Shown here one piece after another: positions 24,809-33,440 of a DNA stretch of 64,000 bases; position 1 is the stretch's first letter, and each line of letters starts with the position of its first letter. Made by a program: the position numbers and the translations under genes. Source of the DNA: Phycisphaerae bacterium. Lineage in GTDB: Bacteria; Planctomycetota; Phycisphaerae; UBA1845; PWPN01. The DNA lies in the NCBI GenBank assembly GCA_018003015.1, contig JAGNEZ010000016.1:1-64000 (forward strand), read 5' to 3'. The notes under the pieces are model-generated. The model saw only the letters and a list, made by a program, of their open reading frames with translations, did no database searches and was not told the DNA's origin.

Positions 24809-27487
24809 TCAGTCGACCATTTCCTCGAATCGGCTATCGTCATCGTTCCGTTCCGGCTCGGCCGGTCGCGAGCGTTTGCCGTGGACGTCGCGTTGACGAC
24901 TGGGGGCCTCGGGCACGTCGATCACGCGAACGACGCCGCCGCGCTGATCCAGGCACTCGAAGAGGTACTGATCGGGGCCCAGGTGGCTATCCCCGTGGAT
25001 GGTGATGCGGATGCCGGTGTCCTGTTCCATCGCGAAGATCTTGGCCCGTTTGTGGTTCTGCAGGTGGAACGCGACCGACGGCGGGACGCGGACCGAGACT
25101 CTCTCCACCTGCTCGTGGTGTGTCGCGACCGCCAGCAGGCGGATGACGTCAAGCGTCATAGACTCGGCGTTCTTGATCAGTCCGGTGCCATGGCAATGCG
25201 GGCAATCCTGGTAGATGCTCTTCTTGATTGACGGGCGCATGCGCTGGCGGGTGATCTCGATGATGCCGAACTGGCTCATGCGGAGGCACTTGGCTCGCTC
25301 CTTGTGCTTCTTGAGTGCGTCTCGGAGGCACCGCTCCACCTCGCGGCGATGCTTGTCTGTCCGCATATCGATGAAGTCGCAGAGGATGAGGCCGCCCAGA
25401 TCGCGCAGCCGCAGGTGTCGGGCGATCTCGTCGGCTGCTTCCATATTGGTGCGGAATGCGGTCTCTTCGGCATCGTCGTGATCCCGGAACCGCCCGCTGT
25501 TGACGTCGATGGCAACCAAGGCCTCGGTTGAGTCGATGATAAGCGATCCGCCGGATGGCAGCGGAACGACGCGGGAGTAGAGCCGCTCGATCTCCTGCTC
25601 GATACTGAATCGGTGAAACAGAGGTTCGTGGCCGGAGTACTCTTCGACCTCGGAGCCGCCACGGGGCATGGCGATCGAGAGGAAGTCCCGCACCTTCTGG
25701 GCGGTTTTTGTGCAGTCGACAATCACCCGGTTGAATTCCGACGAATAGACGTCGCGGATGGTGCGGATCACCAGATCGGATTCCTGGTAGAGTTCGCACG
25801 GCGCCCGGTCGCTCTTGACCCGTCGGGCGACCACGTTCCAGAGCCGCTGGAGGTAGGTGAGGTCGCGCTGCAGCTCGCGCTTGGTCTGGTCCTGTCCGGC
25901 GGTGCGGAGGATGAAGCCCATGTCCTTGGGCAGATCGAGCTCATCCAGCAGCCGTCGCATTTTCCGGCGGGCTTCCTCGTCCTCAATCCGGCGGGAGACA
26001 CCCAATCGGTTCATACCTGGCATCATGACCAGGTACCGGCCGGGAATGGAGACGTAGGTTGTCAGCGTCGGGCCTTTGGTACCGATGCCTTCCTTGATGA
26101 TCTGGACGATAACCTCTTGGCCGCGGCGCAGGCACTTCTGAATCGGCGGCCGATCGCGGCGCGGTGTCTTGCGGCCGATGTCCTCAATGCCCCTCATGCC
26201 GTCGGGGAAATACTGCGGCTGCAGATCGCTGATGTGGAGGAAGCCGTTTTTGGGCAGTCCGAAATCGATGAACGCGGCCTGAATGCTAGGCTCGACGTTG
26301 GTGACTCGTCCCTTATAGATATTGCCCACATGCGAGGCGGAGCTGTCTCGCTCGATAAACAGCTCTTCCAGGCGGTTCTGATGAACGATGGCGATGCGGC
26401 ATTCCTCGCCTTCCGCCACATTGATGAGCATAGCCCGTTCGTCGGGCTTGATGGCTCGGAGGGTGTGGGCTTTGCCCTCGCGCGACGGTGCCGGGGGTGT
26501 AGCCGGCTGATCGAGCCGATGGTTTTTCTCCCGCTGGTCGTGGCCTATCGGCAACCGATCCTCGCGAGGCCGTCCCTCATGTTTCGATGGCGCGTGGGCA
26601 TCGCGGCCCCGGTGGTCGTGGCCGGGCGCGGATCGCCCGTCACGAGGTCTCTGATCGTGGGTGGGGGCTGGCCGGCCGCCATGGTCTCGGTGTTCCGGCG
26701 CGGGCACGGTGTGCGGGGTGTGTGCCTGTCCGGACCGATGGGTTTGTTGTATGGCGCTCTTGCCACCCCTGCCATCGCCGCCGCCGGGGGTGCCATTGGC
26801 GTTCTGGCCGGCCTCGCGATCTCCTCCTCGCCGGCCACGTCGACGACGTCTTCGCCGGCGACCTTCGCGCAGCTGGCCGGCTTGCCCATCGTTCTCACCT
26901 TGGCGATCCGAGCTCTCGGGTGACAGCCTGGCGGTTCCCGGCTCGGCCTGCAGCGGCTCCCAGATCTGCTCGCGTTCCTCGAAGGCTGCGATATCGCCGT
27001 TACCCGCCGCGTCGCCTTGGGGAACGACGGCCGGTTTCGGGGGTGGGGTGTCGAATCCACCGAGCGGGGTCGGTGGCGGCTCGGCTTGAGGTATGGGCTC
27101 GACGGCGGGAGTTGGAGGCGATTCTGCGGCGGGAGCCTGGGCCTGTGGTTCCGTCTTGCGCCGAGTGCGCGTTCGGCGTTGCCGTTTGGCCGTCGGCTTG
27201 GTTTCCGTCGTGGTGTTCCCTGGCTCCGGCTGGGGCTCGATGTCGTCTTTCGACTTAGTCGTCTTCAGGACCGTTGGTGCCGGTTCCACCTCCATATCGT
27301 GGAGGCCGAAGCCGAAGTCATCGACGTTGCCGGCGGTGCGGGCCGGTTCTGGGGCCTGAGGTGTTGGCACCTGGGGAGGGGCCTGCGTCGCCAGCGGCGC
27401 GTTGGCATTCCGGCCCGGCTTCGCTGTGCGTCGGGGACGACTGGACTTGGTTTTCTTGCTGGTTTCTTTCGAACTGGATTGGGTCAT
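24809..27487 (-). CDS. Ribonuclease E/G family endoribonuclease with long disordered N-terminus
   Basis: This 892-aa enzyme cuts single-stranded RNA in mRNA decay and rRNA maturation. Residues 1-345 are disordered and rich in Pro, Gln, Arg and His, with an eight-Arg run near 210-217. The catalytic half starts near 346: an S1 domain (GNIYKGRVTNVEPSIQAAF), a 5'-sensor/RNase H-like region, the Mg-binding aspartates in VAIDVNSGRF and LILCDFIDMR, and the zinc-link CPHCHGTG. A short acidic tail follows. In E. coli RNase E the scaffold is C-terminal, so the order is reversed here. It follows the DUF2344 gene after 56 bases, a common pairing. Whether it is RNase E or G cannot be settled. Confidence 0.93.
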   Translation of the reverse strand: MTQSSSKETSKKTKSSRPRRTAKPGRNANAPLATQAPPQVPTPQAPEPARTAGNVDDFGFGLHDMEVEPAPTVLKTTKSKDDIEPQPEPGNTTTETKPTAKRQRRTRTRRKTEPQAQAPAAESPPTPAVEPIPQAEPPPTPLGGFDTPPPKPAVVPQGDAAGNGDIAAFEEREQIWEPLQAEPGTARLSPESSDRQGENDGQAGQLREGRRRRRRRRGRRGGDREAGQNANGTPGGGDGRGGKSAIQQTHRSGQAHTPHTVPAPEHRDHGGRPAPTHDQRPRDGRSAPGHDHRGRDAHAPSKHEGRPREDRLPIGHDQREKNHRLDQPATPPAPSREGKAHTLRAIKPDERAMLINVAEGEECRIAIVHQNRLEELFIERDSSASHVGNIYKGRVTNVEPSIQAAFIDFGLPKNGFLHISDLQPQYFPDGMRGIEDIGRKTPRRDRPPIQKCLRRGQEVIVQIIKEGIGTKGPTLTTYVSIPGRYLVMMPGMNRLGVSRRIEDEEARRKMRRLLDELDLPKDMGFILRTAGQDQTKRELQRDLTYLQRLWNVVARRVKSDRAPCELYQESDLVIRTIRDVYSSEFNRVIVDCTKTAQKVRDFLSIAMPRGGSEVEEYSGHEPLFHRFSIEQEIERLYSRVVPLPSGGSLIIDSTEALVAIDVNSGRFRDHDDAEETAFRTNMEAADEIARHLRLRDLGGLILCDFIDMRTDKHRREVERCLRDALKKHKERAKCLRMSQFGIIEITRQRMRPSIKKSIYQDCPHCHGTGLIKNAESMTLDVIRLLAVATHHEQVERVSVRVPPSVAFHLQNHKRAKIFAMEQDTGIRITIHGDSHLGPDQYLFECLDQRGGVVRVIDVPEAPSRQRDVHGKRSRPAEPERNDDDSRFEEMVD

Positions 27488-27543
27488 AAACTACCTGCTC
27501 TCGTAAGTTCCACGTCGGAGCAGCGGTTGTCAGGTTGGCCGTT

Positions 27544-28239
27544 TCAAGCCAGCGGACGGTCGGCCTCGTCGGAGGACGGTTCCGATGCTCCGGACTGGAG
27601 TCGGTCTCGGTCCATCCACGCCACCCGCGTCCGTCTGACCCGGTGCAGCCAGGACGCGGCGTCGAGCCCCAAGGCCGTGAGGATTTCCGCGGGACGGGCA
27701 CCGCCCTTCGGGTCCACCCGGACTTTCCAGTGGAGGGTGTTACCGTCCACGCCGACCTCGACCAGCAGGGCACGAAGATCGATTCTCCTACCGGCTTTGC
27801 CGCCATTCGAATCGCGTTCGATGCACCAGTGGTGTTCGGCCATGAGGGCCGCCGCCTGGGCGGCCGCGCGGATTGCCGACTCGGCGGACAGATCGACTGA
27901 GTACTCCACCTCGCAGGGCTGGACTGTTCCGTCCGACGCCACCGGCCAAGCTTCCCGAAGTCCGAGGCCCTCGGGCATCTGGGGCTCGAGCCGTTGTCGC
28001 ACGTCCTGGGCGTCCATCGGTTCCGAGAGTTCAAACACTGCCAAGTCCGCGTCGCTGGCGATCCCCACGGAGCGGGGCAGCGGCAGCGACACTCTCGGTT
28101 TCGGATTGAACCCTCCAGAGAACTTCACCGGCACCCGGCTTCTGGCCAGGGCCCGCTCGAAGAGCCGCATCGTGTCACGGTGCGAAATGAACCTCAGGTC
28201 GCCCTCGATCGCAAAGCGAATGGCCACCTTATACCGCAA
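27544..28239 (-). CDS. DUF2344 / TIGR03936-type radical SAM-associated protein
   Basis: The 231-aa protein opens YKVAIRFAIEGDLRFISHRD and has FSGGFNPKPRVSLPLP and GIASDADLAVFEL, hallmarks of DUF2344. In many bacteria this domain follows a radical SAM domain and sits next to rne/rng; here it stands alone. Its function is unproven but its association suggests RNA or ribosome modification. The start is TTG 28239 behind CAGGAG; there is no in-frame ATG nearby. It is the first gene of a two-gene unit with RNase E/G. The C-terminal 20 residues (SGASEPSSDEADRPLA) are low complexity. Confidence 0.82.
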   Translation of the reverse strand: MRYKVAIRFAIEGDLRFISHRDTMRLFERALARSRVPVKFSGGFNPKPRVSLPLPRSVGIASDADLAVFELSEPMDAQDVRQRLEPQMPEGLGLREAWPVASDGTVQPCEVEYSVDLSAESAIRAAAQAAALMAEHHWCIERDSNGGKAGRRIDLRALLVEVGVDGNTLHWKVRVDPKGGARPAEILTALGLDAASWLHRVRRTRVAWMDRDRLQSGASEPSSDEADRPLA

Positions 28240-28368
28240 TGAGCTCCTGTTTCCTTCATGAATACCGTTAGTGATTCGTCATGCCACACCCGCATACGGC
28301 GGATATGGCCCATTTGTCTGACCGAGTGCCGCGTCACCGCGGCGTGTCGTTCATCACTCTCCCACTCA

Positions 28369-30108
28369 CTAGAGGCTTTCAGGTGCGACTTTGCGCACCT
28401 CGTCGCGTAGGTAGTTGCTTACGAGTCGGTCAGTCTCGTAGGACAGCGCCTTGCGCGCGATCCGCTCGGCGCGGGCGACGGTTGTCGAGCGGATGATTCT
28501 CTTGATCTCCGGGATATCGTTGGAGGCCATGGAGAACTGCCGCAGCCCGATTCCGATCAGGAACAGGGTGTACAGCGGTTCGCCGGCCATTTCCCCGCAC
28601 AGGCTGCACGGCACGCCGGCTCGGTTTGCCTTCTGGATGACCTCTCTCAGGGTGTGGAGCACGGCCGGGTGTGAAGCGGTGTACAAGGGGGCCACCCGCT
28701 CGTTGTTGCGGTCCACGGCCAGGGTATACTGGATCAGATCGTTCGACCCGATGCTGAGGAAATCCACCTCGCGCATAAACTCGCGAATCTGAATGGCTGC
28801 CCCCGGTGTTTCCACCATGATACCGACGGGGATATCACGGCGGAATGGCACGCCCATTTCCTCGAGGTCTTCCATCGCGTCGCCCAGGGCCATTTTGCCC
28901 TGCCGGAGTTCCATCAAGCCCGAGATCAGGGGGAACATGATCCGGACGTCGCCCTCGGCCGACGCCCGCAGGATGGCCCGCAACTGGATCTTGAACAGGT
29001 CGAGGTTCTGGAGGCAATAGCGGATGGATCGGAGACCGAGGAACGGGTTGCGTTCCGGCTCGGTGGCCTGCTGGCGGGTGTACTTATCGGCGCCGAGGTC
29101 GAGGGTGCGGATGATGATTGGCCGCCCCTTCATAGCCCGGACCACGGAGTAGTAGGCCTCGCAATGCTCCTGCTCGGTGGGTTCGGTTTCGCTTCGCAGG
29201 TAGAGGAACTCGGTCCGGTAGAGGCCGACGCCTTCGGCCCCTTTTTCGAGACAGAGGGCGGCCTCGTAGGGGAACTCGATATTAGCGACCAGCGAGATCC
29301 GGGTTCCGTCGATTGTCACTGCGGGCTTGTCGCGCAGTTCGACGAGGCCGACCGCCACCTCCCTCATTCGCTGTTCTTCGCGGCGGTACTCTTCGACCAT
29401 CGCCGGGTCGGGTCGGATGATGGCCAGGCCCTTGGTGCCGTCGAGGATCACGGTGTCCCCGTCGCCGACGGCCTGAGAGATGTCCTTGAGACCCATGACC
29501 GCGGGAATGCCCATGGACCGCACGACGATGGCGGTATGGGAGGTCAGGCCGCCGGTGTCCATCGCCAGGGCAAGGACCTTGGTCCGGCTGAGGTTTGCCC
29601 CTTGGGACGGGGTCAGATCGTGGGCCACGAGGATGACCTGATCCTGGAGGTGGGCGAGGTCTTCCCCGGACCCGCCGCACAGGTGCCGCAGCAGCCTACG
29701 TTCGATATCGCGGATATCGCGGACCCGTTCCCGAAGCAGTTCGTCCTCCATGTTGAGGAACCGCCGCTGGTAGTCGCGCATGATTTCCCGAACGCTGTAC
29801 TCGGCGGTATAGCGGTGGGAGGTCAGGAGGGCGGCCATCTGCTCGCGGAGCCGTCCCTGGCTCATGACGCCGTAGTGGAAGTCGAAGATGGCGGCGATGT
29901 CCTGGCCGACCTGGTGGGCGGTGGTCTGCCGCAGGCTGCTGAGTTCGGCGAGGGAGGCCTCGAAAGCGGCGTTGAGGCGATCCAGTTCGCGGGCAACCTG
30001 TTCCGGGGCCACGGGCTCGTGGGATATCCGGTATTCCTCGGCGCCGAGCGTGACCGCGGTCGCGATCGCAACGCCGGGCGAGACAGGGATGCCTTTCTTG
30101 ATCTCCAT
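28369..30108 (-). CDS. ptsI: Phosphoenolpyruvate-protein phosphotransferase (PTS enzyme I)
   Basis: Enzyme I takes phosphate from PEP and passes it to HPr. The 579-aa protein has the N-terminal start KKGIPVSPGVAIATA, the phospho-His region GGLTSHTAIVVRSMGIPA with His191, the PEP-binding GLYRTEFLYL and DKYTR segments, and PCSLCGEMAGEP with the active-site Cys near the C-terminus. Length is standard (570-580 aa). It starts six bases after the HPr stop codon, so the two are surely co-transcribed. With EIIA-Ntr upstream and no sugar-specific EIIB/EIIC in the window, the chain probably serves regulation rather than sugar uptake. Confidence 0.95.
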   Translation of the reverse strand: MEIKKGIPVSPGVAIATAVTLGAEEYRISHEPVAPEQVARELDRLNAAFEASLAELSSLRQTTAHQVGQDIAAIFDFHYGVMSQGRLREQMAALLTSHRYTAEYSVREIMRDYQRRFLNMEDELLRERVRDIRDIERRLLRHLCGGSGEDLAHLQDQVILVAHDLTPSQGANLSRTKVLALAMDTGGLTSHTAIVVRSMGIPAVMGLKDISQAVGDGDTVILDGTKGLAIIRPDPAMVEEYRREEQRMREVAVGLVELRDKPAVTIDGTRISLVANIEFPYEAALCLEKGAEGVGLYRTEFLYLRSETEPTEQEHCEAYYSVVRAMKGRPIIIRTLDLGADKYTRQQATEPERNPFLGLRSIRYCLQNLDLFKIQLRAILRASAEGDVRIMFPLISGLMELRQGKMALGDAMEDLEEMGVPFRRDIPVGIMVETPGAAIQIREFMREVDFLSIGSNDLIQYTLAVDRNNERVAPLYTASHPAVLHTLREVIQKANRAGVPCSLCGEMAGEPLYTLFLIGIGLRQFSMASNDIPEIKRIIRSTTVARAERIARKALSYETDRLVSNYLRDEVRKVAPESL

Positions 30109-30114
30109 GCCGAC

Positions 30115-30387
30115 TCACATTTCGCCGAAGCCGCCTTCGATGAGTGCCGCCAAGGCTCCGAGGGCCCCGTCGGCGTCCTCACCGTCCGCGAGCAGCTCCA
30201 GTCTGGTGCCTTTCGTGGCTTCCAGGAGCATCATCTCCATCGGGTTTTTTCCATCGACCTGGCAGGTGCCCTTCTTCACGACCACTCGAGATTGGAACTG
30301 CCGGGCGATATCCACGAACCTCATCACGGGTCGCGCGTGCAAACCCTGGTCATTGGGGATGATCACAACCCGGGAGACTTCTGCCAA
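30115..30387 (-). CDS. HPr-family phosphocarrier with Asn at the regulatory serine site
   Basis: The 90-aa protein has the HPr fold and the active-site motif GLHARP, with phospho-acceptor His17. Counting 31 residues on, the site equivalent to B. subtilis Ser46 is Asn48 (DGKNPMEMM), so HPr kinase control at that site is not possible. It begins at TTG 30387 with a weak ribosome site. It lies directly before ptsI and 95 bases after ptsN. It may be NPr-like (nitrogen PTS) rather than a sugar HPr. Confidence 0.92.
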   Translation of the reverse strand: MAEVSRVVIIPNDQGLHARPVMRFVDIARQFQSRVVVKKGTCQVDGKNPMEMMLLEATKGTRLELLADGEDADGALGALAALIEGGFGEM

Positions 30388-30482
30388 AGTGATCTCGGCT
30401 ACTTACCTGGAGACCATCGATATCCCGTTGACGAGCGGGGTGCCCGATCATGGGGGAGCCCCCGCGATCACAGCCATCGAGA

Positions 30483-30956
30483 TCATCCGGCGGGAAGCTC
30501 GTCCGCCTCCTTGATCAGGTCCACGATCTCTTCCTTGGTTGACGCCTGCCGCAGGAACCGCCGGAAATTATCGCGTTGCAGATGGCGGAAAATGTTCTCC
30601 ATGGACGCCAAATGCTGGTCCGGGTTATCGGGCGGACTCAGCAGCAACACCACGATGTACACGGGAGCGCGATCCAGAGCGGCGAAGTCCACGCCGCCGC
30701 TCGATCGGGCGATCGTGGCGGAGATGCCCTTGATGGCCGCGTGGCGAACGTGTGGTACGGCCACACCCTTGCCGAAGCCGGTGCTGCCCTGGTTCTCGCG
30801 CTGAATGACGGCCTTGCTCACGGCGGCCGCCTCGTCCTCACTCAGGCCGATGCATGAAGCGATGGCGTTGACCATTTCCCGGATCACGCCGTTCCGGTCG
30901 GTAGCCTGAAGGTCGGGAATGACGGCGTCCGTCACGATAAAATCAGTTAGCTTCAT
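30483..30956 (-). CDS. ptsN: PTS EIIA-Ntr-like regulatory protein (PtsN)
   Basis: The 157-aa protein is a single EIIA domain of the fructose/nitrogen-regulatory type. The phosphorylated histidine is His69 in GKGVAVPHVRH, and LLLSPPDNPDQHLASM matches the conserved family segment. AGGTG lies seven bases before the ATG. No EIIB/EIIC domains are fused or adjacent, which fits a regulatory PtsN that controls transport or stress functions by phosphorylation state. It sits between hpf and ptsH-ptsI on one strand; the proteobacterial equivalent is rpoN-hpf-ptsN-rapZ-npr, here without rpoN or rapZ. Confidence 0.9.
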   Translation of the reverse strand: MKLTDFIVTDAVIPDLQATDRNGVIREMVNAIASCIGLSEDEAAAVSKAVIQRENQGSTGFGKGVAVPHVRHAAIKGISATIARSSGGVDFAALDRAPVYIVVLLLSPPDNPDQHLASMENIFRHLQRDNFRRFLRQASTKEEIVDLIKEADELPAG

Positions 30957-31004
30957 GGTTTAGCACCTGTCGGCCCAACTTCTCTGGGGTCGCGCCTTTC
31001 AGCG

Positions 31005-31355
31005 TCAGCTTGCCTGCTCCGTCACCTCATCTTCGGTCATTTTCGTACCTGGTTTCACGGAACGTCTCCGGTGTCGGAGCTTATCTTTGTGCTTTCGCAG
31101 CTGCTGGCTGAGTTTGTCGATGACCAAGTCGATTGCCTCGAAGAAGTCACCTGCCGCGACCTGGCCCACAAAGGACTGCTTGTGATCGGTGTGGATAACG
31201 ACTTCGACGCTATGCTGGATCTGCTCCCGATCAATGATGATATCGATACGGTCGATGCGGTCGAAGAAGCGGGCCAACTTCGAGGCCTTGTCCTCGGCAT
31301 ATTGTCTCATTGGGTCGGTGATATCGACATGCCGCCCGGTCACGGAAAGCCGCAC
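31005..31355 (-). CDS. hpf: Ribosome hibernation-promoting factor (HPF/RaiA family)
   Basis: The 116-aa protein opens RLSVTGRHVDITDPMRQYAEDK and has DIIIDREQIQHSVEVVIH and AAGDFFEAIDLVIDKLSQQLRKHKDK, the HPF beta-alpha fold that binds the decoding site of idle 30S subunits. A short charged tail follows, so it is the short or medium form without the long-form dimerisation domain. It starts at GTG 31355 behind a near-perfect AAGGAGG. It heads the hpf-ptsN-ptsH-ptsI block, linking ribosome hibernation to PTS phosphorylation state. Confidence 0.9.
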   Translation of the reverse strand: MRLSVTGRHVDITDPMRQYAEDKASKLARFFDRIDRIDIIIDREQIQHSVEVVIHTDHKQSFVGQVAAGDFFEAIDLVIDKLSQQLRKHKDKLRHRRRSVKPGTKMTEDEVTEQAS

Positions 31356-31574
31356 GCATCAACCTCCTTCTGCGCGAGCCGCCGGCAACCGCGGATCGCC
31401 ATGGAATGCCGGGCAGGGCCTACCATGCGCCGGTGGCCCTTAACCACGCAGCGACAAAGGATTGTGGCTCAGCCCCTGACGAACAGCAAGGGAATGTACG
31501 GCATCGATCCCGCGGCGTCAATACCGCCGGGGCTGGTTTGCAAAGCCCCGGAGGCGGCTCTAAGATGCCCAGCG

Positions 31575-33440
31575 ATGTACCAGGTTTACTCTATCCAGCG
31601 TCCGGGGCATCCCCGATGGGCTCTGGCGGCCAGTGGGCTTCTCCTGGTGGCGAGCGTTGGACTGGCCTGGAGCCTGATCCAAGCCAAATCTCGCGGCACC
31701 TACATGCCCCTGGAGGACCGGTCCCGTGACTATCCGGCGTGGGGCATGCGTGCGAGGTTGCCGAGCGGGTGGAAGGCGCTGGATGGTGCGAGGGTTGCCA
31801 GTCTTCCGGCGGTGGTGGCGGCGGTGGCCGCTCCGGAGGAATCGGACCGGGTTGCCTGCGTCTTTCGGGGGAATCGTCAGCGGTTTGGGGTGCCTTCGGC
31901 CCACGTTCTTGACGTACTTGAGGAGGCGTTCGTTCACCTTCGGCTGGCCGGCGATGTGGAGACTGAGCCGGCCATGATCGGTCCCTTTTTCGCCCGCACG
32001 GTCCGTTCGACGGCTGGCGACAGTGTCGGCAAGGCACCGGGCTCTCACTTTCTTGCCCGGGTAGCCTTTGCCCCGGACGGTCAGACCTTCGGGATTCTGC
32101 TGCTGCTGCCCCGAAGGCCGACCGACCGCGACAAGCAGCTCCTGGACGAAATGGGTCAGCATCTCCAGCTTCTTACGCTGACACTTGACGAATCTCCGGC
32201 CAGGCTGATGGCGGAGGCCGGCATCCGATTCGATCCTCCTTCGAAGGTGAGGTTCGTCAAGCCGGAACCGCCGCCTGGGCCGCTCTTGCCGCAGCTTCGC
32301 CTGATGAGTGATGATTCGTCCGCCTGCTGGTACTTGAGCATCTGGCAAGCGCCGTTGCTGGGAACGCGGACCTGTGCGCAGCTGGTTGAGAGTCTTGCCC
32401 TCACGACCCTTCGCCAAGGCAGGCTCAGAAAGCAGCCCACCAGGAGCACAGTGGCCGGGCACGAGGTCGCGCGGCTGAGCATCTCGCCGGACGAAGAGGC
32501 CCAGCCCGGCTCGGGCGCCCAGATCTGGTGTGTCCAGATGGATGGTGATACCGCCCTGTTTCTTGTCGGGCACCATGAAGCCGAAGCGGGGCCCAAGCTG
32601 AGCGAAGTCTGTGCATCGATCGTTGCCGGCGTCTCATTGTCCGGCACCGACTTTCTCCTGGACACGTCTGCCGCTCTTGAAGCAGGTCGTCGGTACCTGC
32701 GCGAAGTCGCCGCAGAGAAGCTTACCAGTAAGTGGGGTGATCTGGTTAACCGTCGCCAGCGTTTCGTGCTTCGCGGATTGGCCGGTGTCCGGCTCCAGGA
32801 GGAGACGTCCTACCAAGTGGCGCGGAGGGAAGATGGCTCTCGCTGGTGGCGACAACTGACCACATACTCGTTGCCGGGGCCCTTGGCCGCGATGGTCCCT
32901 GCCGCCACGGACGAATGGTTTGTGCGTGATGACGCCAGCGGACATGAGGGCCGGGTTCGATGGCCCGCGAACTCGGCGACCGATGAGCGGATCGAGTACC
33001 TGGAGACGCGTTCTCCAGGGGGGGCCGAGGTGGTATGCTCTCTGAGCATACCTGAGAAGGAACCTCGAGACTGGACGTTGGCGGTAGATGGCAACTACGC
33101 GTGCCAGCCGGTTCTTCTCGAAGCGGCGGCCAAGGTGGCCCGGGATCCCGACCGGCATGCCGCCCTGTTCTCCACGAGTGAGGTTTTCAATCCGCACTTG
33201 TCCTGGGTCATGGCGAACCCGCTGGGTGAACTGCCTCTGCCGGGCTCGGAGGAAGATCGAAGCGCGGCGGCTGTCCGGCTATGGACCGATTATGAAGACG
33301 AACCGGAGATCCTGTACTTCGACGAATCTGACCACCTGATCGGCATGAGTCTGGAGAGAGACCTGCACCTGGAGCGTGAGAGCCGTTCCTTCAGACGCGA
33401 CGACTCCCGGTCCTTTTTCGATCGCAGACAAAGATCATGA
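31575..33440 (+). CDS. Membrane-anchored protein of unknown function
   Basis: The 621-aa protein has one N-terminal transmembrane segment (RWALAASGLLLVASVGLAW) followed by a large extracytoplasmic part. Repeated blocks such as WGMRARLPSGWKAL and RLMAEAGIRFDPPSKVRFV resemble DcrB/PsbP-like folds, but no named family is certain. The frame is open for 168 codons upstream, overlapping hpf on the other strand; ATG 31575 is chosen because the hydrophobic segment follows at once, though its ribosome site is weak. It overlaps the next gene by four bases (ATGA), so the two are translated together and probably act together in the envelope. Confidence 0.65.
   Translation: MYQVYSIQRPGHPRWALAASGLLLVASVGLAWSLIQAKSRGTYMPLEDRSRDYPAWGMRARLPSGWKALDGARVASLPAVVAAVAAPEESDRVACVFRGNRQRFGVPSAHVLDVLEEAFVHLRLAGDVETEPAMIGPFFARTVRSTAGDSVGKAPGSHFLARVAFAPDGQTFGILLLLPRRPTDRDKQLLDEMGQHLQLLTLTLDESPARLMAEAGIRFDPPSKVRFVKPEPPPGPLLPQLRLMSDDSSACWYLSIWQAPLLGTRTCAQLVESLALTTLRQGRLRKQPTRSTVAGHEVARLSISPDEEAQPGSGAQIWCVQMDGDTALFLVGHHEAEAGPKLSEVCASIVAGVSLSGTDFLLDTSAALEAGRRYLREVAAEKLTSKWGDLVNRRQRFVLRGLAGVRLQEETSYQVARREDGSRWWRQLTTYSLPGPLAAMVPAATDEWFVRDDASGHEGRVRWPANSATDERIEYLETRSPGGAEVVCSLSIPEKEPRDWTLAVDGNYACQPVLLEAAAKVARDPDRHAALFSTSEVFNPHLSWVMANPLGELPLPGSEEDRSAAAVRLWTDYEDEPEILYFDESDHLIGMSLERDLHLERESRSFRRDDSRSFFDRRQRS

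Noticed and set aside
31071..31574. 168-codon extension of the envelope protein gene upstream of ATG 31575
   Set aside because: It runs antisense through hpf, has no signal or domain, and would bury the N-terminal membrane segment.
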